DNA of 64,000 bases from Symsagittifera roscoffensis (lineage: Eukaryota; Xenacoelomorpha; Acoela; Convolutidae). Every line of letters starts with the position of its first letter. Within the stretch, counting starts at the first letter, position 1. The stretch is taken from assembly GCF_963678635.1 (NCBI RefSeq), contig NC_087062.1:93597845-93661844 (forward strand), given 5' to 3'. Below, one piece after another: positions 33,961 to 44,484 of this stretch. Position numbers and translations under genes: made by a program. Under the pieces are notes generated by a model that was not told where the DNA came from, made no database searches, and saw nothing but the letters and a program-made list of their open reading frames with translations.

Positions 33961-34480
33961 CAAGTTTGTATGGGATGAACATTAACACTTAGTGTTCAAC
34001 AATATTCTCGGCCTTATCGCAAACATCACAAAAAATTTATATTATTGACAGAACCGTAAGACCAGGATCAAGTGTCACGTTAGTCACAGTTGTTTGGGAG
34101 CTGCTCTCGAGCAAAAAAATCAAGACGAGATCTGGGCACCGTTAGCATTCATTTCACAATTTCTCAGTGACCAAGAGAAAAATGCAGTACGAATGTACTT
34201 GAATTGCTTGCCATTGTTTGGTCTTTTAAAAAGGTTTGTAATTTTTTTACTGGTAAAACCATTTCGAAGTCCTAACAGAGCATAAGGCATTCAAATCGGA
34301 TTTAAAGGCAAATAGAGGTAATAAAACCATCATTCTCGTCTAACACGTCAAGCAGATCGTACATTGCCGTTTGACTTCGACGTCATTCATATTTCGGGAT
34401 GTAAATTCGGAAGAGTGGACTACTTATCTCGTTTTCCCACATTTGAGGCACCTCCATCTAGCAGTTTTGATGAACAATAC
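33960..34480 (+). pseudogene. gypsy RNase H and connection, broken
   Basis: LGAALEQKNQDEIWAPLAFI and SQFLSDQEKNAV match the gypsy RNase H core (usually GAxLxQ..W.P.AF.SR.L...E). A later frame reads RTLPFDFDVIHISGCKFGRV then DYLSRFP, the conserved segment between RNase H and integrase. Frameshifts separate the parts. Confidence 0.85.
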
Positions 34481-35499
34481 GCGGTCAAATGTATAAGTAA
34501 AATCTTCGATGCATATGAGTTTCTCGATAGCTGGGCTTAAAATTCCCCATCTGCTATTAACCCGTCGAGCATTTCCCATGCAGTGAATCCTTCAGTTATT
34601 AGAAATTCCAAAATTGTTTACTTACTTGATTAATTGCATCTCTAAAAATCAGCAATATTCTCGTTGGGACGATATGCCCAATTCTGCGAGTACAAACCAA
34701 TCAAGTTTCAGCCTTCTTCTAACTTTATGTCACAAGAGAGCGTCAATTCCAGCGTCACTCTTTCGAACGATTCAATTGCATGCGCAATTATATCATTACC
34801 GCAAGAGCGCTACTATTTTAATGGCAGTCGTTTCGATCAATCCGAGAAGAGTTAATTCTGTGATAGCTCACAAGGAGAGGGCGGCTTAAGTTATTCACAA
34901 CCTATTCTCAGTCAGATTGTTGCATCTCCAATTTATTCACACTTGCCACTTTTTCAACCTGTTTCCGAAATTGGCTGCCATTTTAGGTTATTCTTCTCGT
35001 GCTAATTCTCATTGCTCAATTGCTGTCAATGCTCATTTCTATCTTTTTGGCTGACATAGCCTTATATCTCGCTAAACTTCGAGCTTGTGGTGTCGATTTC
35101 ATTATTCTCTTGTTTTTTTCCATATTTTAATGAATCAGTCAACTACTAGAGACGACAGCTTCGAACGGCTGTTGAATCAGTTTGCTCCACTAGATAGACC
35201 GTGGCTCACGGTAAATCGCTCGAGACAGGCAACTCGGACGGGTGCAGTTCGCCCACGGAGGAAATCTTCTGCTCAGGGAGCAGCAGCGTTGAATGCGTGT
35301 ATGCCCGTATCCCGACTAATTATCGCTCGCGCCGACTGCGTTCTGGAAAGAACGGTTCAAAGCCGACCAGACAGTCGCGGCAACAGTGCTCTGTCTGGAC
35401 GTTTTGAAGACTTCATTTGTCGCTCCAGATCGGAAAATGAACTGTCGCTCCAGTGGAGATCAATAATGCTGATGTGTAATCAGAGCTGACAGACGAAGA

Positions 35500-36180
35500 T
35501 CCTAGCCTTCGTTTGATGAAACTGGCCCTGATTAGCAATGATTATGAAGGATTCAGTCGGATTGATGAATATCTCAAATCCTTCTGGCAGCGTTCGTGCG
35601 TGATGAATGGTTATTTTGGTGGACAACTAAATTGCTACGCGGCCAAAATTTGTGTTGGACGCGGCCAAAAAAAATTGGTGGCCTCGGATGCACCGAGATA
35701 AAATTCAGATGTGTAAGGACTGCCCACAATGTATCAAAATTGGTATAAACTTCAAATCTATTATTCCATTTAATTCCTGCCGGTCTTTACCGAGACTACT
35801 AGGTCCGAATGGAGAACTTCAGTAAGGAAATTATCTAAATCATGAAGTCGTATGTCCAACAACATAGCATTCCTAAATCTATCAAAACAGATCAATAATG
35901 GGGGTTTAAAAATAAGTTGGTTGAGTCGAGAGAAAATTGTCAGCTAGCAAATTTGCCCTGCGGGGGACCATCGGGGCTGTTTTTTGAATGAACGTACTAT
36001 CCAAACTATCAAACGTCGACTTGGTGCTGCTAAATTAAGTCCGGATTTTATCAAAATTCAGGATACTCTTCAACAAAATATGGAAGGAATCCGTGTCACA
36101 AAATAAACCGTCACGGGGTTTTCTCCTTTTGAATTGCAATTCGATCAGGCAGCAAAAATGTAATTATCAATCAATTAGTT
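35500..36180 (+). pseudogene. gypsy integrase, broken and internally deleted
   Basis: Frames give LKSFWQRSCVMNG, then NWWPRMHRDKIQMCKDCPQC (HHCC finger, about 35665-35725), then PRLLGPNGELQ. The catalytic core is shortened: the first Asp segment is not visible, while KSIKTDQ and GFKNKLVE mark the second Asp and RTIQTIKRRLGAA the Glu helix, ending GFSPFELQFD. About one core segment appears lost between 35.82 and 35.85 kb. Confidence 0.8.
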
Positions 36181-36495
36181 AATAAACATTTGTAACGGGA
36201 CCTTTCAACAACGAAGCAGCGTCGGGAGCAGTCTGACAGCCGACCCAAAAGAAAAGTTGTCCAGCCTATCCGTTTCTCCATAACTTGCTGGTCCATCCAA
36301 TCACTTGCAGAAACTCCACCTTACAAGGCTCTAGAACACCTAGCCAAGTCAGCAAACCAATGGTTGGACCTTAAGAAAGCAATTTCGCACGATGAAGGAA
36401 TTCGCGCCCTCAAGAACCTGACGGAAAGGAATCAAGTCGTAGCCGCTACCCTACGCCCATAACTCTCAGCTGGAACCCTCCGTTTCAGAAGCCAA

Positions 36496-37086
36496 ATGCC
36501 AGCGGAGCAGCTACAAACATCGAGCACCAAACGTAAATTGGATCATCTAGTTCTCAATAACACGGAAAAAGTCAAGATAATCCGCAAAATTTCAGCTAGA
36601 AAATTGGTACGGGAGTTATTCAAACTTTTCAAGAGTAAAATTTTCCGTATTACTGGGACAACTTATATCACTGATAAAGTTGAGCTCATTCGTAGAAACC
36701 ACATTGCCACCAGCCTCAAATCATCTCAGTCAGGGTTTTTAGGTAAACAGGCCTCTCCGGCCGAACGACTGAAATGCCCAGCACTGCCAACTCGGACCAC
36801 TAGCATCTTCTTCATCCTCGGATCACTAGCTCATCCACCAGATGATCATAGGCCTCTAGACCCACCAGCTCCACCTACCCTTATAGCGGCCAAACCTGTG
36901 TTGGTCCCTATTCGCTCGAAGCCATCAGCACTTCAACTTGCTTCAGCTCCGATCGCGCCGAAAAAACTCTCCAATGAATTTAACATTGACGCTCATGGCA
37001 TCAGGCCCGACCAAGGCAGCTCTAACTTTGTGGTCGATTTTAAGGTTTCGTCATCTTTTTTTGGGAACCCTTTGTACATGTCATGA
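36496..37086 (+). CDS. gypsy integrase C-terminal / downstream frame (196 aa)
   Basis: Longest surviving frame of the element. Early residues include TGTTYITDKVELIRRNHIAT, like the C-terminal strand-rich integrase tail of gypsy elements. The rest is Pro/Ser-rich (HPPDDHRPLDPPAPP) with no transmembrane segment, so there is no case for an envelope gene. It is a remnant of a polyprotein; its ATG is probably not a native start. Confidence 0.5.
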   Translation: MPAEQLQTSSTKRKLDHLVLNNTEKVKIIRKISARKLVRELFKLFKSKIFRITGTTYITDKVELIRRNHIATSLKSSQSGFLGKQASPAERLKCPALPTRTTSIFFILGSLAHPPDDHRPLDPPAPPTLIAAKPVLVPIRSKPSALQLASAPIAPKKLSNEFNIDAHGIRPDQGSSNFVVDFKVSSSFFGNPLYMS

Positions 37087-37772
37087 GCCCAAGCTAAGGT
37101 GTCGTCGCCATCGAAGAACTCGTTGTTAATTTGCCCAGATCTTATTCCTATTTCTTCGGACGATGAGTTGCATGTGCCGAATTTGCTACTTCAAGCTACT
37201 TAAGTTCCTCCAAGACCTATCCTGCCAAATAAAGCGGAGAAAATACTACCCGCAGGTGGTTCAAATGGGGACAAAACCCACTATTCAGCGTGCAATTTTT
37301 CTCTCACTTCCGCCCGAAGAAATAAACAGGCTTTGTTTTTCGGTATTCCAAACCGTCGTCACTCTGTCAAAACCGCAGTTTTCTGCCGCTTCAGCTGCAA
37401 ACATCCAGGTTAGGAGTTGGCTATGCCGATAAAAAGGGTTCGTTTTGTTCAGGACAGTTCACCTGAGAAAGTATCGCGTGATCTCTTTCGGATCAGTTCG
37501 CCCCATCCTACGGGGGTATATTCGAGAAAGTTTACCCGCTTGCCACGGTCATCATCAGAGAAACTTCTACGTAGAAATGAGAAGTAAGCCAGATCTTCAT
37601 TTTACATCATCAGACTCGCACTTAACTGCATCCATTCTCAAAATTATTATTACTTTTCTTTCTTTATCATACTAAATTGATTCTTTCTTCAGTCCATTCA
37701 TTATTCTACCTGAATTTCAAATTGTTTTGCCGATCTTCATTACACTCATCTATGTTCGGAAAAACTTACTCT

Positions 37773-37784
37773 AGAAGGGGAAAA
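37773..37784 (+). promoter_or_regulatory. polypurine tract
   Basis: AGAAGGGGAAAA directly abuts the 3' LTR, the site priming plus-strand DNA synthesis. Confidence 0.85.
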
Positions 37785-38061
37785 TGTTGTATATTGACGT
37801 TTCTATGCTGATCATTAAGCCATATGTAACTGATGTAAATTGTTTCATTTTGGATACACAGGCCGTTGACGACCTGCCACACCGCCGCGATGTCTGTGCT
37901 ACACTATTCCTTCACTCTCTCTGCCTTCTTTTGTAATAGTTAAATTGATATAAAATTAGAATTTGTCATGACATCTGATTCTATACATTTTACCTACTTC
38001 TATATACACGATGAATTAAGTCTTGGTCTTAGTTGTTATTCGAGTTACTTGAGGTACCACA
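37785..38061 (+). repeat. 3' LTR (277 bp)
   Basis: Starts TGTTGTATATTGACG and ends CTTGAGGTACCACA. Collinear with the 5' LTR. Confidence 0.95.
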
Positions 38062-38066
38062 GGTCT
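38062..38066. repeat. target-site duplication of the gypsy element, right
   Basis: GGTCT, identical to 31653-31657. Confidence 0.9.
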
Positions 38067-39770
38067 CATGAAATTAGTGTCTAAGGAAAATAGGTCAAAA
38101 CGGTTACAATAAAAACTGCAACCAGTACTACGTTAGATATAGTTGTAGTGAACTTTGATTGCAGCACTGCTGCATCAGAGAATGAGATTTTTTTATCACC
38201 ATGATTTGTTTCATCAGCGAATCTCAAAATGCAAGTGAGACACACAAAAAATCATCGAACTAAAAGGAATAAAATGTTTTTAATTGAAAAACGAAGTAAT
38301 AAAACCAGGAGCATAGACGGAATAGTTTTAAAAAAAGACAAATTTCATCTTCTAAATTTAGAATAGATCTCTATTCTTATTTAAAAAAATGTTATTGAAA
38401 CTTTTTTTTCCTTAAGAGTTCAGACAAAACAAAAATTTTTGTGACAAATCCTTGGTGGAAAATGAATTGAAAATGCTTGTACCATTGGTAGAAAACTTCT
38501 GAACTAGAAAAAAAACTTAAATAACGAAAGACTCGCAAAAATTTAAAAAACAATTAGGAAATCAAAAGACTTATTCAAAGTAAAAAAAAGCGACTAATCC
38601 AGTATAAATAGTAAAAATACATCGTAAAATTCAAATTTTGTTTGATATCATCACAGATCCGAAAAGTGAGAACCAAACAATTGATAACACGCCAGACAAA
38701 ATCACATTAACCGCTTCAGGTCAAAACAATTTTTCGTGTCAATTGGTCCGGAAATCACAAAAAAAAATTTAAAGAATTTGTGATTTTTCAAAAGTGAAAT
38801 CAACAGACTCAAAGTTGTGTTTGAGCTTGATAATCAAGAAGTATTTCATGGTAAATTTAAATTTTTCAACAGATTTTTGTGGAATTTCAAAGTTTCTTTT
38901 GAAAAGATTAGACCTCGTAGTTTCTCCATTACTTTGCGAATTACTTAGCCATTACAAAATGATAATGGATATTTTTATCCAAAGTAACTGAATGTCTCTA
39001 AAAAGAAACTTTTATTTTGATCAGCTTGCAATCGGAAAGCAATCGATCAGCTTGTAGTCATTGTTGACCAATTACTGTCCTTCCAGTTTTTAGTGAAATC
39101 ATCGCAAAAAAAATTAAAAAGCTCAGTGAAGTTTGAAAGTAAAACAAAACAGTTTGGGTCAATTGATAAGGTTACCAGAAGAAAATGTCCAGTCGATGGA
39201 AGCTATTGTGGCTTTCATAGAAAATGGCTTAGAAGGTAAACATTAAAAAAAAAATTTTGCACGTTTTACGTCTGCCCATGGCTTTGGATACAATTGATTA
39301 TGCCTCTCTGCTTTCAAAATGCCAATTGTGTATGCTTTATGAATCCCTAATCACTCTCTCTTAGCGTCCTGTTCTTCTGATAATAAACAGTTTATTGCCA
39401 TTCAGGGTTTTCTCAAAAATAAAGCCATTGGAAACCTGAATCCCACAAAGGTGAGAAATTGACCCTTATTTTTTCCTGCTCCATGTATATGATTTAAGTG
39501 AAGCAGTACAAAACTCTGAAATCCTTTTGTTCGCCTATGATGAAAAACCTTCTTGGAGAAATTGAAAACGTTGAAAACCTTGCAAAAGAGCTTGAAAAAA
39601 TAACATAGCGAACGAATAAAATGACACTGATTACAAGGAAAACTCAAATAGGGTTCAAGTTGGAAAAAAAAAATCCTGCAAATCAAGGAGAATAATGGTT
39701 TTCTAAATAGGCCCCATGTTTAAAAAACGGTAATTTTGACCAAATGTAATAAACGAATATAGCAAGTTTA
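38067..39770 (+). pseudogene. LINE (non-LTR) ORF2 remnant, right of the gypsy insertion
   Basis: Starts with the end of the endonuclease (CAACCAGTACTACGTTAGAT.. as in the 41.95-kb copy, where the frame reads VVSNFDCSTAISENVISD). Further on, broken frames give MEAIVAFIENGLEG, a FDLSKAFDTID-like block, and at about 39.49-39.55 kb DLSEAVQNSEILLFAYDE, the damaged F-A-D-D catalytic box of a LINE reverse transcriptase. Many stops. The block order endonuclease then reverse transcriptase is that of Jockey/CR1/L2-type LINEs; the exact clade is undecided. Confidence 0.8.
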
Positions 39771-40078
39771 TCTCAATTGTATGCAACACAAATTTTTCTT
39801 GATAAGAAGTTGTTACCACAAACTTTTCACCAATTTGTTCATCAAATTTATCAGTAAGCAGTTTTGATTTACGATTTTATGACACTGCAATTTAAAAACC
39901 AAGTGAAAGTGCCTAAAATTTCAGCAAAATTTCTACTTCAGAAGAACTTTCAAGCGAAAAAACTCGAAGGGTTATGAAGTATTAGAAAAATTTTATTGAA
40001 AAATTTTTATCCTTGTTTGAACTTTAAGTATATGAGGTTGAAAATTTTCGAAATAAAATATAAAATCTGAACATTGCT
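39771..40078. other. short gap before the helicase locus
   Basis: AT-rich. It could hold the promoter of the downstream gene; no specific element was recognised. Confidence 0.3.
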
Positions 40079-40186
40079 ATGAGTCAGTCAGATAACAGCT
40101 TTTTTGAAAAGTTTGAAGAAAATGAATGTTTATTAGAAGAGACACGACTGTTGCAAAACGAAGCAACAAAAACTCTTAAACTCTGC
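40079..40186 (+). CDS. candidate first exon of the helicase gene
   Basis: ATG at 40079, 36 codons rich in Glu, Leu and Asn (MSQSDNSFFEKFEENECLLE..), ending TGC|GTAAGT, a near-perfect donor in phase 0. The next supported exon on this strand starts at 44485 and can be read in phase 0, so the two join without a shift. The short charged helix-forming peptide has no recognised domain. The alternative is that translation starts at the ATG at 44485, directly behind the splice acceptor. Confidence 0.42.
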
Positions 40187-41699
40187 GTAAGTGTTCTGGC
40201 TAATTTTGACACGGAAATTCAACCACAATTTTTCAATTTAATTTAACCCAATTTGAGTAGATGTTTGCACATTTTAAAAGACAACTATATAGTTGATTCG
40301 GAAACTTTAACATGCATTTTTTGGTAGACGGATTGTTTTATGGTCGGTTGCTAAATTGAACAATTGTTTAAAATAGAACAAAATGTGTTCAATCATGCTG
40401 CATAATTAGGTTTTAATATCTCGTTAAATCTTGTATCTTGTACAAACTTTTTGTTTCGAGCACAGCTTTTTATATTTTTGCCTTTTTTCAAATGATCAGA
40501 TTTTTATGTAAAAATCAGATTTTCGAAGGTAAAGTTTCGCAATCAAGTAAGTTTTGACAAACATGCTTCTCAAGATGTGCTAAGTTCCTGCGCGACACTT
40601 TCAATGGGCTGACTAGCCTATAGTATCCACTCAAACTGGTGCGCTTCTAATGTTAAACTATTAATATTTTTGGATTTTTGTATAGCGCATAGCTTCAAAT
40701 ACAAGTTTATTACTACGGATTATAACAATTTGTTGAATCTCCTTATAAAGGACTCGTTGAATTTTTTTGTGAACACTGATGCCAAAAAAATAATACTTTT
40801 CAAGTAAGCTAACTTTTTTAACTGAGCGCGTTGTCGCACTGCTAAGTTTGAAAAGTTATTTTGCTCTTTGAATTGATATTTGAGCTGATCAATTTGGCGC
40901 CTATGCTACCCGTAATCTTCCTGCAGAAATGGAACATTTTGAGAATAATAGTTATCCGAAGATGGCAGTTTTAATGTCGCTGGAGATTCAGAACAATGAT
41001 TGCTGTTTTAATAAATATATTTTTTGATTTTGAGCTCAAGATAGTTACAGTTCTTGAATAATATCATAAAATTTTGTCAAAAAACTAGTTAAAAAGTCAG
41101 TTTAAAAAATCACTCAGAGTACAAGTAATTCTTCGTCATTTTCTTGGAAGTCGGAACATGGTTTTTAGAGAGTTTTAACTAGAACAAGGTCGTGGTGTAT
41201 TTTGAAACTTGTGAAAGAAAAAATGGTCAAATGAGTAATCCATCTGCGTAAAACATCAATTTTTCTGAAAAAAGAAACAAATCTATCTCAGTAAACGCAA
41301 TTCAAATAACTCACCCATAATTGTGTTCATAAATTGGGAAAACTTCAAATAAAAATTTATTAATAGTTTTTTCTTTCCAGTGGCTATATTTTAGTTTTCC
41401 TGAACCTTGAGATGAAAAGTATAACGAAAGTAAACTTGTATTTACAGAAAAGTGTATTATCGTAGTTGCTCTCAGTATTCTTTTTTTATCGGGTCATTTT
41501 ACTTGATCTACTTTAAGGAGTGATTTGGACTTTAATTTTTCCACTCAGTTCGATTCCTATTATTGTTATTTTCCGATTCACAGAAAAGTTTTGCTTATAT
41601 TTATAGTAATGAACCAATAAACTGATTCGAGCATTGAAGATCGTACTTTTCAAAAAAAAATTCGTAATCAGCCAGCCCATATCATTTAACTACGTGAAA

Positions 41700-42745
41700 T
41701 GACTAGTTCGAAAAAATAGTTTTCGGAATTATGAGTTCAACCAAGATTAAATCGCCAAGAACAGAAAATAACGAGTTTTTTGATAGTTTATTGGCACACT
41801 TAGATGATCTTCGCTTAGATTCGGAAACAAGGCATATATTATATGGGGATCTGAACATAGATACTTCACCAAAAACAAATTGACTGATCAAATGAAACTT
41901 TTGAAATTTAACTAAATGTCTCAAGAGAAAAAAATTACCAGATTTGTTGCAACCAGTAGTGCTACTTTAGATATAGTTGTTTCAAACTTTGATTGCAGCA
42001 CTGCAATATCAGAAAATGTGATTTCTGATTACTATGGTTTCATAAAATTTTGATGAATCAAAAAGAGATGAAAAAACTAACTAAATTGTAGAAAATTGAT
42101 TTTATTGAAATACGATGATAGAGATCAAAATAGAGTTTTTATTTGGGGGCAGGGCAAAGTATATTGAGAAATTGATAAATTTCATCTTCTAAATGCAAAG
42201 CAGAGCTTGATTTTTATAATTGATGAGCTTTCGATTGAAAACTTAAATTTTAATTTACCCATTCAAAAAAAAAAAAAAAATTTTGGGGAAAAATCCTAAT
42301 TGATAATGAAATAAAAAATGCATTGAGAGAAAATTTCTCAAAAAAGTTCAAACGTTGAAAACAAAAAATAATTTAGATAGTCAACAATACGTATTCAAAA
42401 CAAAATAATGATAACTAAAATGATTTTTTTCTTGATTTTGTTTAGATCATTAACCGTCATTAACCGCCACTTCAATATAAGCTTGCCTAAAATATTCAAA
42501 AAAGCTAAAACTATTCAAAAAGTTGCAAAAAACTTATAATTCAATTACTTCTACTAATGGCATTCAAAAAATTAGAAAAAAAATGAATGTTACGGGAACG
42601 AAACTGAAAAAAAGAGGGACGATTTTCACAAAATCAGAAAATTTCTGGTTTGAAAAAAGACCAAAACTCATTTTAAAACTTAAACTATTTTTTTTTCAAA
42701 AAAATACATTTTTTTCATGCTATATTTTTCTAATTGTACAATAAA
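41700..42745 (+). pseudogene. LINE endonuclease remnant, second copy
   Basis: Frames read YRTPSSTKIKSPRTENN, then FFDSLLAHLDDL, IIYGDLNIDTS (the G-D-x-N catalytic motif of AP endonucleases) and, after a stop, LDIVVSNFDCSTAISENVISD, the SDH-type closing motif with His replaced. It is collinear with the copy split by the gypsy element. After about 42.2 kb only fragments of the linker can be seen; the reverse transcriptase is absent. Confidence 0.75.
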
Positions 42746-43030
42746 GGCTTAAAAGGATGCTTCAAATTTTTCAAAAAGTTCGTATTAGGTATCAATCGTC
42801 AGAAAATATTGGGAAATTAAGTCGACAAATTCAAGCCGAACAACCTCAGTTCCAAAAATCTACTAAAATATTTAGAATCTGATAAAATATTATTATACAA
42901 CTAACTCTTAACGTAAACAGAAGGCCAACAAAGCAACCATGCTTTTAATTAAGCATGCGTATTAAGCAATGGGTATAAAATTTACTGATTACCAGTTGAC
43001 CATTCTATGAACAAAGTTATTTACGGAAAA

Positions 43031-43105
43031 AAGTCTAGTTTCCAATTGCAACACCCTTGCTTATCGCTAGGGTAAGCAAGGGTATTGCAATTGAGTACTA
43101 GACTT
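43031..43105. repeat. 33-bp-arm inverted repeat (hairpin)
   Basis: Arms 43031-43063 and 43073-43105 pair with about four mismatches (AAGTCTAGT..CAATTGCAA..ACCCTTGCTTA) around a 9-nt loop TCGCTAGGG. There is no coding content. Confidence 0.92.
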
Positions 43106-43116
43106 AAGTATTAGAG

Positions 43117-43160
43117 TTGTATCAGGGCGAACCAATACCCAAGGGTTCGCCCTGATACAA
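43117..43160. repeat. 17-bp perfect inverted repeat, family D 3'-end motif
   Basis: TTGTATCAGGGCGAACC and its exact reverse complement are separated by 10 bases. The sequence is the 3' hairpin end of the family D repeat (GCCCTGATACAAGCAGTCT) facing an inverted copy of itself. Confidence 0.85.
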
Positions 43161-44083
43161 GCAGTCTGGTTACGATTTCTTGATATATTGTTAAACTGGT
43201 TGTTATCTATTGGTTTCGCGCCGCTCTTTTTTGTTCATATATCTACAAACCATATTGCTCAAAAAACAACAAAACAATGCGTCCATTTTTTAAAACAAAA
43301 AAACCAAGTTAAAATTGTCGTCAATTTAATTCATTTGAATTTAATGGATGAGGATACAATGAAACCTTTCAAGCTTTATATGACATATTTTTGGGTCTTT
43401 GTTTTTTCTATTTGAATGAAGATCTTATGGTGATATTTTAGTATATGTGATACATTTTGATGCTAAAACAAAGCAAGGTAGCCTTAATCTTCGGAACATT
43501 TAAAACATCATATGTATAAAAATAATTACAAAAAAGATTTTGGACGAAATGCCTTGTAAGATTGGGACAGTATTAAAATGCCAATTTCGCATGCGGCGGA
43601 AAAAAATCTTAACATAAACAAGAATGCTACTCGTAAATCAGGGTAAAACCTTTTTTGGTCTCGAATTGTTGCTATCAAATAAAATATTCAAAAACTAAAA
43701 AATTTGGACAATATCAAACATCAAGCGTAAAAACTTGATTAGTACGAAATCATACAAACAATAAGCTTGCCTAAATTAACGTTTGAACATTTTTGCAGTG
43801 CGGACTAATTCGCCACCCATAGACAAATTGCATTATGCTTTCAGCATCATAAATAATCTTCACAGCGTACATATACTAATCCGGAGCATGGCCAAATTGA
43901 CAATTTTCAAACCCCCCAACTCAACAGAAAATAACGACTGTATTTGATATATTTACATTTGAAATCACTGAGTATGCATCCTAAATGGCATACAAACTTT
44001 TTTTGGCAAAAACTACTTTTTTGATTGCCGAAATTTGACGGAATAAAAATAAATAACCCAAGCATAAAAAAAATCGATATAAG

Positions 44084-44436
44084 CAGGGCGGACGCCCCTT
44101 CAGTAGGGATTCGACCTTCGGCTGATCCAAATTTTGAGATACCCTAAAATTCGGCGCCAATATATTGTAATTTTGATGGGGGAGCGCGCGCCGGAAAAAC
44201 GCGCTTTTTCGGTTAAAATTTTCCAAAAACTGCCTCAAAACGCGATTTTTGGCTTGTTTTTTTTTTTAAAACTTTTTCTCCTGCGCAGAAATTTTGTCCA
44301 AACAGGGTCTTTTTAGCGCTTTGGTAGAGCTCGCAAAATCAATTTAATCGACCTAAAAAAAGGTTGACAAATGGGTCGAAACTTTTTTTTAAATCCCCCC
44401 CCCCCCCCCATCGAGAAAATCCTAGATCCGCCCGTG
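44084..44436. mobile_element. hAT-like MITE family B, 353-bp copy
   Basis: Left end CAGGGCGGACGCCCC; right end, read inward, CACGGGCGGATCTAGGATTT. Flanks GATATAAG (44076-44083) and GATATAAA (44437-44444) are an 8-bp duplication with one mismatch. A C15 run lies near its right end. It sits within 50 bp of the splice acceptor at 44484. Confidence 0.9.
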
Positions 44437-44484
44437 GATATAAAACAGTAAACTGAGTTTCCATCATATTGTTTTTATTTGCAG

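Larger units (their letters stand above)
31658..38061 (+). mobile_element. complete but decayed Ty3/gypsy LTR retrotransposon
   Basis: 6.4-kb element bounded by TGT..ACA LTRs and GGTCT duplications. Internal order is gag, CCHC-like finger, protease region, reverse transcriptase, RNase H, integrase, polypurine tract, which is the Ty3/gypsy order. Every open frame carries several stops and frameshifts, so it cannot encode a working polyprotein. The integrase finger segment reads NWWPRMHRDKIQMCKDCPQC.., a well-known gypsy form. The LTRs have visibly diverged from one another, so the insertion is old. Confidence 0.95.
40187..44484 (+). other. presumed first intron of the helicase gene
   Basis: 4.3 kb, if the 40079 exon is right. 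It contains degenerate family D sequence (about 40.86-41.16 kb), a second LINE fragment, two inverted-repeat hairpins and a complete MITE B copy. It ends with acceptor TGTTTTTATTTGCAG. Confidence 0.4.

Noticed and set aside
36496-37086. Envelope gene of the gypsy element
   Set aside because: The frame is Pro-rich with an integrase-like start and lacks a signal peptide, cleavage site or membrane anchor.
39402-39686. 94-codon minus-strand frame
   Set aside because: Antisense shadow of the LINE reverse transcriptase remnant.
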